Assembly (NCBI GenBank): GCA_900552875.1
Contig: USCS01000011.1
Span: 1 to 16,241 of the forward strand
DNA from: an uncultured Collinsella sp.
GTDB taxonomy: Bacteria > Actinomycetota > Coriobacteriia > Coriobacteriales > Coriobacteriaceae
DNA length: 16,241 bases
Reading direction: 5' to 3'
In this document: positions 7,535-14,900 of the stretch, in pieces
Numbering within the stretch: the first letter of the stretch is position 1
How the letters are laid out: each line of letters opens with the position of its first letter
Translations under genes and position numbers: made by a program
Notes under the pieces: model-generated
The model's database searches: none
What the model saw: only the letters and a program-made list of their open reading frames with translations
Told to the model about the DNA's origin: nothing

Positions 7535-8830
7535 GCCAAGAGCAGGTACGCCGATGCCACCAAGGCCGCTCGCAGGGCCGCGATGTCTGCCCACAAAGTC
7601 ACGGCTGCGGCCGGCGATGTCGCCACGACCGCGCAGCCGACTGCCAGCGCTGCCACCGAGCCCGCCCGTGACGCCCGTCGCGACGAGCTGACGCACGTGG
7701 ACGCCAAGGGCGAGGTGCGCATGGTCGACGTGTCCGACAAGGCCGAGACCCATCGCATTGCCATCGCCGAGGGCACCATCCTCATGCATCCCGAGACGCA
7801 GGCTATGGTGCTGCAGGACCGCGCCAAAAAGGGCGACGTGCTTGCCTGCGCGCGTGTGGCGGGCATTATGGCCATCAAACGCACGAGCGACATCATCCCT
7901 ATGTGCCATCCGCTGCTCATCACCAAAAGCAAGTGCGATATCGAGCCCATCGCTCCGGCGGGAACGCCGGCCGACGAGACGCCCGAGGGCTGGGCGCCGG
8001 CGCGTCCCGACGGACAGGTCGGTTTTCATGTGCTGGTCACGGCGGGCGTGACGGGCAAGACGGGCATCGAGATGGAGGCGCTGACCGGCGCGAGTGCCGC
8101 GTGCTTGACCATCTACGACATGTGCAAGGCCGTCGACCGTGGCATGGAGATCGTCGACGTGCGTCTGCTGCACAAGGAGGGTGGCCGTTCGGGCGTATGG
8201 GACCGTGCAGAGCGTCAAGCTGCTGCTGCCGAGGCCGCCGCTGCCGATGGTGTCGTGCCTGCGAGCGCATCCGCCCCGGCCGTGCCCGCAGCTCCCACCC
8301 CGGCTCCCCCCGCGATCGCGTTTATCGGCTACCAGAACTCGGGCAAGACCACACTGGTCGAGAAGGTCATCGCCGAGCTTACCCGTCGCGGCCTGCGCGT
8401 GGGTTCGCTCAAACATCATGGGCATCACGGCTTCGACATCGACGTGCCTGCCAAGGATACCTGGCGTCATCACCAGGCAGGCTCCAAGCACGTGGGCCTC
8501 ATCTGCGCCACGCGCTGGGCGGAGTACGCCGACACGCGCGAGGAGGACGAGATGCCCGCGCGCGAGCTGCTGTCGCGTTACAACGACGTCGATGTGGTGA
8601 TCATCGAGGGCTACAAGACCGAGGGCTTCGACAATATCGTGGTCGCGCGTTCCGGCGTCGACCGTCTGCGTGGCAAGAGCTCGCTCGATCTGGTCGACGG
8701 CCGCACACTGGCCCTAGCCTGCAACGAGGCCCTGGCACGCCAGGCTTTTGACGCCGGCTTTGCGACCCGAGCCATCAACATCAACGACGCCCGAGCCATC
8801 TGCGATTTGATTCAAGACTATCTCGCCTAA
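7532..8830 (+). CDS. moaC: Fusion of MoaC (cyclic pyranopterin monophosphate synthase) and MobB
   Basis: ATG 7532 follows GGAGG by 8 nt and gives 432 residues. Residues ~52-223 are MoaC, which turns the MoaA product into cyclic pyranopterin monophosphate: MCHPL (124-128, H126), GKTGIEMEALTGAS (175-188), YDMCKA (195-200, with D196 and K199) and KEGGRSG. A ~20-residue insertion (about 141-160) lies between CDIEP and GQVGFHV. An Ala/Pro-rich linker (~229-260) leads to MobB at ~261-432, a P-loop protein of molybdopterin guanine dinucleotide formation: Walker A GYQNSGKT (266-273), LKHHGHHGFDID, and VIIEGYK (356-362). The first 50 residues are Ala/Arg-rich and belong to neither domain. MoaC and MobB act at distant steps, so fusion is unusual; moaC-mobB order suggests co-supply of enzymes that use MGD cofactor. 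Confidence 0.93.
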   Translation: MAKSRYADATKAARRAAMSAHKVTAAAGDVATTAQPTASAATEPARDARRDELTHVDAKGEVRMVDVSDKAETHRIAIAEGTILMHPETQAMVLQDRAKKGDVLACARVAGIMAIKRTSDIIPMCHPLLITKSKCDIEPIAPAGTPADETPEGWAPARPDGQVGFHVLVTAGVTGKTGIEMEALTGASAACLTIYDMCKAVDRGMEIVDVRLLHKEGGRSGVWDRAERQAAAAEAAAADGVVPASASAPAVPAAPTPAPPAIAFIGYQNSGKTTLVEKVIAELTRRGLRVGSLKHHGHHGFDIDVPAKDTWRHHQAGSKHVGLICATRWAEYADTREEDEMPARELLSRYNDVDVVIIEGYKTEGFDNIVVARSGVDRLRGKSSLDLVDGRTLALACNEALARQAFDAGFATRAININDARAICDLIQDYLA

Positions 8831-8870
8831 AACCTGCCAAAAAGGGACAGGTTTATTTTGGCAGGTTTTA
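8828..8870 (+). repeat. Family C hairpin, copy 1 (terminator-like, includes stop codon)
   Basis: TAAAACCTGCCAAAA (8828-8842) pairs perfectly with 8856-8870 over 15 bp. The 13-nt loop carries GGGACAGG. The left arm starts with the TAA stop of moaC-mobB. The right arm ends in GGTTTTAT, so it may serve as the operon's terminator. Confidence 0.8.
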
Positions 8871-8888
8871 TCTGGGCAAACGTCATTT

Positions 8889-8926
8889 CCACCACAAAGG
8901 GGACAGGCACCTTTGTGGTGGTTTTT
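8889..8926 (+). terminator. Family C hairpin, copy 2, followed by T5
   Basis: CCACCACAAAGG (8889-8900) pairs perfectly with CCTTTGTGGTGG (8910-8921), with loop GGACAGGCA, and is followed by TTTTT (8922-8926). It has the form of an intrinsic terminator but is nearly identical to copies at 10465 and 11420, so it is also a dispersed repeat. Confidence 0.75.
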
Positions 8927-8929
8927 GCT

Positions 8930-8966
8930 TTGGTAGATGTTTGGGACATGCCTTAAAATCTACCAA
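8930..8966 (+). repeat. Family C hairpin, copy 3 (diverged)
   Basis: TTGGTAGAT (8930-8938) and ATCTACCAA (8958-8966) are a perfect 9-bp inverted repeat. With one mismatch the stem can extend over the next TTT/AAA. The loop contains GGGACATG, like the GGGACAGG core of the two hairpins just upstream. It could instead be an operator before the MFS gene. Confidence 0.5.
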
Positions 8967-9027
8967 GTAGTTCATCCGGGCGAAGACGGAGAGAAGGGGC
9001 CCGATGCGTCCTTAACGTTGCATACGG

Positions 9028-9033
9028 TAAGAT
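9028..9033 (+). promoter_or_regulatory. Possible -10 element of the MFS gene (TAAGAT)
   Basis: GGTAAGATTG at 9026-9035 includes TAAGAT, 61 nt before the ATG. No clear -35 is visible, so this is a weak candidate. Confidence 0.25.
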
Positions 9034-9093
9034 TGAGTCGATGGTCGGCGGTCAATGCCCGCGGCCCGTATTCGTATGCAACAAGGAGCGCCC

Positions 9094-10374
9094 ATGTCCC
9101 TATCTCTATTCTCAAAATCTCACTCGTCGCTGTCCGCGCGGGCTAAGCGCCTGGTGGCAATGCGGTTTCTCATCTACACCGGCTTCCAAACCAGCTACTT
9201 TATCGGCGTCATCGGAACGCTCACCTATGCGGACGGCGCTTCGGTCATCGCGACGTCGCTGGCCGTCCTGTTCATGAACGTTTTCGTGATCCTGGGATCC
9301 TTTGCGGGTGGCGCGGAGCTCGACGCCTGGGGTCCGCGCCGCCATTTCTTGCTGAGCATCATCGGCGCTCTCGCAACTGGCACGGCAATCATCGCCTTTG
9401 GTAGCGCGACCGGCGTCGTCCTACTCGGCGCGGTGTTTCTGGGCTTTACGATGGGATTCGCCCAGCCCATCGCCACGTCCTATCCGGCCTACCTCACCGA
9501 CGATCCTGTCGAGCTCAAAGACATCAACTCTGCCATCGCCATGTTCTCAAACGTGAGTATTATCGTCGGGCCCACGTTGGGCGGCTTTGTCGCAGCTGCT
9601 GCATCGTCGCGCGCGGTGTTCGTGCTCATGATGCTCTTTACCGTGCTGGCGTTCGTCGTCGGCTGGGGCTTTAGGCCGCAGACCAGCCATGTCGCCGGGC
9701 ATGCGGATGCCGATTCGGCGGAGGAAGGGGAGCGTGCGGGACAAAGCTCCAACCCCAGCACGTCCGCCCGCGCCACCTTCGCAGCCAGCATCAAGACAGT
9801 CTTCACCAACAGCGTCCTCGCGCTACTTTTCTGCATCATTTTTCTTTCGAACTTTGGCTACGGAGCCTTCGATCCGCTTGAGTCGTTTTTCTATCGCGAC
9901 GTCCTGCACGTCGGCGTCGAATGGATGGGCTGGCTATCGTCGGCCTGCGGTGTGGGCGCGGTGCTGGGCGCCGTGGTCGCGCTCCGCATACCGCCGCGCT
10001 TCGTCAGCCTCAAAACGCTGCTCGTGGCGCTCATGTCCGTGGGTCTGGGAAGCCTACTCTACGTGGGCACGCCGTACGTGGGCGTGGCGCTCGTCGGCCA
10101 GATCGCCCTGGGCGTGGCCTGGGGCGTCGTCAACCCGCTCCATAACACTATTGTGCAAACGACGGCCCCGCTCGAGCAGCTCGGTCGCGTCAACTCGGTC
10201 ATGGGCTTTGGCAACATGTTCGCCGGCGTGGCCCCGCTGGCGATTGCCCCGTGGCTGGCGGCAACATTTGGCGTGCAACAGACACTCGTAGGCGCGGGCC
10301 TGGTTGTAACGGCAGTGCCCGCGGCGCTGCTGCTGTTTGGGCGCAAGCATTTGGATCGTGCTGCAAAACGGTAA
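9094..10374 (+). CDS. Major facilitator superfamily transporter
   Basis: ATG 9094 follows AAGGAG by about 5 nt and gives 426 residues; an in-frame ATG at 9055 lacks such a site. The N-terminus is FSKSHSSLSARAKRLVAMRF, followed by about twelve hydrophobic segments in two blocks. They are separated by a hydrophilic loop near residues 200-225 that is rich in Asp, Glu and Ser (ADADSAEEGERAG). The first-half loop has GGAELDAWGPRRHFLLS, a form of the conserved G-x-x-x-D-x-x-G-x-R motif between helices 2 and 3. The second-half segment ALGVAWGVVNPLHNTIVQ and the later LGRVNSVMGFGNM resemble DHA3-type drug efflux proteins, but the substrate cannot be read from sequence. It acts in the cytoplasmic membrane. 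It stands alone, with family C hairpins upstream and palindromes downstream. Confidence 0.88.
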   Translation: MSLSLFSKSHSSLSARAKRLVAMRFLIYTGFQTSYFIGVIGTLTYADGASVIATSLAVLFMNVFVILGSFAGGAELDAWGPRRHFLLSIIGALATGTAIIAFGSATGVVLLGAVFLGFTMGFAQPIATSYPAYLTDDPVELKDINSAIAMFSNVSIIVGPTLGGFVAAAASSRAVFVLMMLFTVLAFVVGWGFRPQTSHVAGHADADSAEEGERAGQSSNPSTSARATFAASIKTVFTNSVLALLFCIIFLSNFGYGAFDPLESFFYRDVLHVGVEWMGWLSSACGVGAVLGAVVALRIPPRFVSLKTLLVALMSVGLGSLLYVGTPYVGVALVGQIALGVAWGVVNPLHNTIVQTTAPLEQLGRVNSVMGFGNMFAGVAPLAIAPWLAATFGVQQTLVGAGLVVTAVPAALLLFGRKHLDRAAKR

Positions 10375-10375
10375 G

Positions 10376-10440
10376 AAACCGTCACAACATTCGATGAAAA
10401 TCGCGATTTTGCCGAAAAACGCCGAATGTTGTGATGGATT
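10376..10440 (-). repeat. Palindromic repeat family R, copy 3 (reverse orientation)
   Basis: Arms at 10376-10393 and 10423-10440 match in 16 of 18 positions around a 29-nt centre. The centre aligns with copies 1 and 2 only when this copy is reverse-complemented (GCGTTTTTCGGCAAAATCG), so it is inserted the other way round. It starts 1 bp after the MFS stop codon. Confidence 0.8.
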
Positions 10441-10464
10441 GCGCCGAGGCCCGAGCACCACAAG

Positions 10465-10497
10465 CCGTCACAAAGGGGTCAGGCACCTTTGTGGTGG
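10465..10497 (+). repeat. Family C hairpin, copy 4
   Basis: CCGTCACAAAGG (10465-10476) and CCTTTGTGGTGG (10486-10497) pair through ten Watson-Crick pairs and two G-U pairs in RNA. The loop is GGTCAGGCA rather than GGACAGGCA. No T run follows. Confidence 0.75.
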
Positions 10498-10520
10498 TCG
10501 GGCCCCAGCGGCCCGCGCAT

Positions 10521-10530
10521 TGGTATACCA
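10521..10530 (+). promoter_or_regulatory. Possible -10 region of the HAD gene in a perfect palindrome
   Basis: TGGTATACCA is a perfect 10-bp palindrome containing TATACC with an upstream TGG, 55 nt before the ATG at 10585. There is no recognisable -35, so it may be an extended -10 promoter or a small operator. Confidence 0.3.
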
Positions 10531-10584
10531 TGTACGGCGCTTACGAATACATCCCACACCGCCGCACAACCCAGAAAGGCCCCC

Positions 10585-11406
10585 ATGGACACCACCTTCA
10601 GCCACATCAAAGCCGTGTTCTGCGATATCGACGGTACGCTGCTCACGAGCCAGCACACGGTGTCCCCGCGCACCGTGGCGGCGATCCGCGCCCTGCGCGA
10701 GCGTGGCGTGCTCTTTGGCCTGTGCACCGGGCGCGACGCCCACGCGACCGAGGCCATGTACGAGCTCTGGGGCATCGAAGGCCTGGTGGACGTGCTCGTG
10801 GGCTGTGGCGGCGCCGAGGTCATCGACCGCGCGCACGACATCAACGAGCTGAGCTATCCGCTGCCGGGCGAGACTATCGCGCGCATCTGCGAGCACATGG
10901 CGGACCTTCCGGCAACACCCGTCTGCCCCCGAGGCGGCGTGTTCTACGTGCCCGAGAGCAACGCGTGCGTCGAGCACCTGTCGCGCGTCGACGGCGTGCC
11001 CTACCAGGTGGTCGATTTTGCCGAGTTCTTGCGCGAGCCGCAGTCCAAGGTGATGTTTACCATGGTGCCCGAGGTGATGCCGCAGGTCATCGAGCGAGCA
11101 TCGGCGTTTGCCGATAACACTGTTAAGGCGGCGGCTCTGCAAACCACGCAGCGGCTCTACGAGTTCATGGATCCGCGCGTGTCCAAGACACGCGGCCTTG
11201 TGCGCGTGGCGGAGCTCAACGACATGGAGCTCCAGAACATCTGCGTGTTTGGCGATGCCGACAACGACACCTGCATGGTGACCGATGCCGGCGTGGGTGT
11301 GGCCATGGCAAACGGCAGCGACGCCACCCGCTCCGCCGCCGATTTTGTAACCGCGAGCAACGACGAAGACGGCATCGCGACCTTTATCGAGGAGCATCTG
11401 CTGTAA
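10585..11406 (+). CDS. Cof-type HAD-superfamily (IIB) sugar-phosphate/FMN-type phosphatase
   Basis: ATG 10585 follows AAAGG by about 5 nt and gives 273 residues, the usual length for Cof-type HAD hydrolases. Motif I is FCDIDGTLL with nucleophile D14 and acid/base D16. Motif II is LCTGR with T48. Motif III is K201 in SKTRG, and motif IV is FGDADND with D224 and D228. The segment between motifs II and III is the IIB cap that selects the substrate. The family dephosphorylates small cytoplasmic metabolites such as sugar phosphates, FMN or pyridoxal phosphate; the substrate is unknown here. K-TRG-LVRVAEL replaces the usual K-GxAL motif and is somewhat divergent. It is a single gene, and a family C hairpin lies 13 bp after its stop. 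Confidence 0.9.
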   Translation: MDTTFSHIKAVFCDIDGTLLTSQHTVSPRTVAAIRALRERGVLFGLCTGRDAHATEAMYELWGIEGLVDVLVGCGGAEVIDRAHDINELSYPLPGETIARICEHMADLPATPVCPRGGVFYVPESNACVEHLSRVDGVPYQVVDFAEFLREPQSKVMFTMVPEVMPQVIERASAFADNTVKAAALQTTQRLYEFMDPRVSKTRGLVRVAELNDMELQNICVFGDADNDTCMVTDAGVGVAMANGSDATRSAADFVTASNDEDGIATFIEEHLL

Positions 11407-11419
11407 CACTGGGGGAGAA

Positions 11420-11452
11420 CCACCACGAAGGGGACAGGCACCTTTGTGGTGG
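11420..11452 (+). repeat. Family C hairpin, copy 5
   Basis: CCACCACGAAGG (11420-11431) pairs with CCTTTGTGGTGG (11441-11452); the single difference from copy 2 gives a G-U pair in RNA. The loop GGACAGGCA is identical to copy 2. No T run follows. Confidence 0.8.
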
Positions 11453-11564
11453 CCTCAGGCAATTTGGGCGAATTGATGCCTAAAATCTGCGCGAAAATTC
11501 AAATATGATTGTCTGAACATCACGCTTCTAACCACCGATGGGTTAAAGATATTCTCATCAGTTT

Positions 11565-11596
11565 GGTAGGGCATTCATCCCGGTTGATGACCTACC
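11565..11596 (+). other. Imperfect hairpin in the leader
   Basis: GGTAGG (11565-11570) pairs with CCTACC (11591-11596), and inside it CATC (11576-11579) pairs with GATG (11586-11589), with an asymmetric internal loop. The role is unknown. Confidence 0.4.
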
Positions 11597-11600
11597 GCTC

Positions 11601-11619
11601 ACGGTCGATTTTCGACCGT
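11601..11619 (+). other. Perfect 8-bp hairpin with TTT loop
   Basis: ACGGTCGA-TTT-TCGACCGT is a compact stable hairpin 5 bp after the previous one. It has no T run, so it could be a structured RNA element, a protein-binding dyad or a weak terminator. Confidence 0.5.
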
Positions 11620-11816
11620 TCACAGGATGTTTGCTCTTGAGCAAAATGTTATGCAAATAAATAAAATGCTATTAAAAAACTGATAACTAACTTATTTACC
11701 AGTAGAAACAGATATTTCAGAGCGAATAAACAAAGGCAAATCTGAACAATTGTCAAGAGAATTGAGAACTTGCTACAAAAATGTCGGTTTTGCTGCTCAG
11801 ATGTTTAAACAATAGT

Positions 11817-11830
11817 TACAATAGTATAAC
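11817..11830 (+). promoter_or_regulatory. Candidate -10 region of the surface-protein gene
   Basis: TACAAT (11817-11822) and TATAAC (11825-11830) are both good -10 matches, 80-95 nt before the ATG. No strong -35 sits at 16-18 bp from either, so the choice is open. Confidence 0.35.
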
Positions 11831-11837
11831 TAATCGA

Positions 11838-11856
11838 GCGCAATTACAGATTGCGC
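11838..11856 (+). promoter_or_regulatory. Leader hairpin upstream of the surface-protein gene
   Basis: GCGCAAT-TACAG-ATTGCGC is a perfect 7-bp stem with a 5-nt loop, 56 nt before the ATG. It falls at or just after the expected transcription start, so it could be an operator or an mRNA 5' stabilising stem. Confidence 0.5.
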
Positions 11857-11911
11857 AGATACGTTTGATAGGGAAAGAGCAAGATCGCGGTCTCTTGGGG
11901 AGGAGACATCG

Positions 11912-14900
11912 ATGAAAGCGAATTCAGAAAAAACTAAGCAGAGTAATAAAGCGACACGTCGTGTACTGGCAGGCGTTTTGTGCGGAGCCTCCGTTTTGAG
12001 CCTGGTACTGTCGCTCGTCATGCCTTCGATCTCCCAGGCCATTGCCAACGATGCCCAGATGGTTTCTACCGAGAAAACTGTGATGGGGGGGGGTTCCTCC
12101 AGTGAGTCTACTGATGTAGACAACACCAACAACGGGGATACCGAAAGGCAGGATAACAACGACGTCAAGAATGACGAAGCCTCTGGGGACGCTGGTGCGG
12201 CGAGCCTGTTGCCCGATGACGCAGGGGTTGAGGATGCTGTACAGCCTGCGGATGACAGTGCTAATGATGAGGGCGATATTGCTCTAGCTGTGGAAGACGC
12301 GGACGGATATACGCAGATTAATACAGCGCAGGACCTCTACGATTACCTTCAAAAAGATAAAAAAACCGGCAAGTTTCGCCTGAATGCCGATGTCGAGTAT
12401 GCAAGTGACATTACGTTGGGCGCAGGTGAGGTGACCTTAGATTTAAATGGTCACAAGATTAAGCATAATGGTACCGAATCAGGTCGCAACAACATGTCCA
12501 TGTTCAATGTGCCCGAGGGTGCGACGCTCACGATTGAGGATCTGCAGCAGGCGGCTGATAACAAGTTCGAGCAGGGTGGCGACAAAAACGGCAACCTTGC
12601 TAAGCTCGATTACGACGGCACAACGCCCAGTAAGCTCACATACTACGTGACTGAGTCGACTTCGAGTGACACTGCTACTACCGAGACCCTTTTCAGGCAC
12701 GAGGTTGACATCAATGGCGCCATCGTGGGCACCACTACTGGCTCCACAATGAATCTCATCGACGTCTATGCGGGTGGTACGTTTAACCTTCAGAGCGGCG
12801 TACTGACCACGGCTCAGGGCGCAAATGTTCGCCACCTGATTTATGCCGAGAACGGCTCTAACGTCACCATGAGTGGCGGATACGTTTGTGGTGCTTCTGT
12901 GGGCAGAGATGGTGCTGGTGCTGGAATTGCTGTCATTGGCAACTCAACCCTGGAGATCTCTGACGGCGTAATCGCTGGTAACTATGCCCCCAGTGGCGGC
13001 GGCGTTTATGCCATGAATTCTACGGTAAACATGGTTGGCGGTATTATCTCCGGCAACGGTACAAATAGTTATCAAAGAGGTTATGGCGCGGGAATTTGTG
13101 CTGTGGACTCTATGGTGACCATTACGAATGGTCACATCACCAATAACAAATATCAGTTCTACCAGGACGCTGAGAATGACTGGGGGCATCTCGGTTTCGG
13201 TTGTCACGGTGGTGGCGGCATTGCTGCCTTTAGCTCCACTGAAGGACAGAAAAAAGGCGGTCTGGTTATTAGCGGCGGCTACATCACGGGCAACTACTCT
13301 GCCGAGGCTGGCGGCGGCGTTTATGCTGGCGCTTGGAATAAACCTCTTTCCGGGTTTGCGTTTTATGGTGGAATCATCGCCAGCAATGTGGCGCAAAACT
13401 CAGAGGGTGGCGGCATCCGTATCGCTGCGCCTACAGTTGGCGAATTTAATGTGAGCGGCAAGAAAGCCTACATCACTAACAATACGACCAATACTACCAA
13501 CGACTGGGGCGGCGGTGGCGTATTCGTCCAGGGCAGCAGCGAAAACAACGTTCAGCCGGCAAGGCTCGAGATATATAACGCGCTGATTACCAACAATCGT
13601 GCCAATGGCTTTGGCGGCGGGTTTGCCGCTTGCCCGACTGGTAAGACTGCCATTACCGATACAAATGGCATCGCGATTTTCGGTAATTCTGACGGTAAAT
13701 CTGACGGTAATGGTTATAACCGATCGGGCGGCACCAACGGCAAGAACGATGACGCAGATAAACTCCCTGACGGCGGAGGCGGCGAAATAACTGAAGACTT
13801 TAAAAATGCCGGTCACCAGGATCTTTTTCTTATTCGCGATAGTACTAACCCTGAATTGCTGCCGTATATCGCTGCCGTAACAGGTCAGATGCTTGGTGGC
13901 GGAGCTGCCAAATGGACGGGCACGATCGACGGTAAGCCTAAGACCATCAGCAAGTATGACGGAGCCCAAGCCAAGTACATGATTGGCCTAAGGTCCGACT
14001 CGTTCGTTGATGATCAAAATGTCGCTATAGGGCTGGCTTCGTTATATATCACAGGCAACAAATCCAACATCCACGGTGGCGGAATCATGACCAACGGCGA
14101 CGTTGTCGCCGGCTCCACCACGGAAGTGAAGGTTTACCCCAAGATGAAGCTCAACGGCACCAAGGTGTTTGAGGGCGGCTCGCTTGAAGGAAATGACTTT
14201 AATTTCCAGCTGCTCAAGCAGAACGAGATCAAGGATGAGAGCGGTCGGGTTACGGGATATACGGTGCCGAGTTTTGATGCCAATGGCAAACTGCACCCCA
14301 ATGGCTGCTCAGTGGTTGATACGGCTGTAAACGCGAAAAACGGCAGCTTCTCCTTTAACCTGAGCGAAGTATACGCTGATGCCGGCCTTGTTTACTACTT
14401 GGTAGAGGATCCGGGCACGGACAAGGACGTGGATTACGACAAGACTATCTACAGGATAGATCCTCAGGTCGTAAAGGACGATAAAAAGTCGCATAGCGTG
14501 CTTGGTATCGAGTACACGTACTACACGGTCGAAAGCGTGGCTCTTACTAAGATTGCTGCCGATGGTAGTAAAACCGATACTCAGGTTAAACCAGAGAACG
14601 AAGACGGCATTGCATGCGTTGCACTTACTGACGGTGCGACCTTCACCAACTACATCCCCAGCGGTGTCTGGACTCCCAAGGCGACTAAGGTCGTTGAGGG
14701 TGGCGAGATGAAGGAGTTTACACTTCAGCTCGCGAAAGACAGCAGCTTTAAAGACGAAGACATCGTCGGCGCTGCCGTGACCTCTGGTAATAATAAGGAG
14801 CAGACGCTTTCGTTCAAGGACGTCACTGATAAAGATAAAACGATTGAGCTCAAGTACTCGCTCTCTGATATCACTGCGAATCCTGACACCGCTGGCGACT

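Larger units (their letters stand above)
11407..11911. other. 505-bp gene-free leader, AT-rich in its right part
   Basis: No coding region was found. It holds family C hairpin 5 (11420-11452), two further hairpins (11565-11596 and 11601-11619), an AT-rich stretch (11641-11820, about 29% G+C by hand count), the likely promoter of the surface-protein gene, and a 7-bp hairpin in its leader (11838-11856). The composition differs sharply from the surrounding GC-rich genes. Confidence 0.7.

Noticed and set aside
7505..8491. 328-codon minus-strand frame opposite moaC-mobB
   Set aside because: Antisense to conserved MoaC and MobB motifs, Gly/His/Arg-rich, no ribosome site.
11554..11684. Invertible promoter flanked by inverted repeats
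   Set aside because: Only an 8-bp match (ATCAGTTT and AAACTGAT) was found, too short in AT-rich DNA to support a recombinase site, and no recombinase gene is present.
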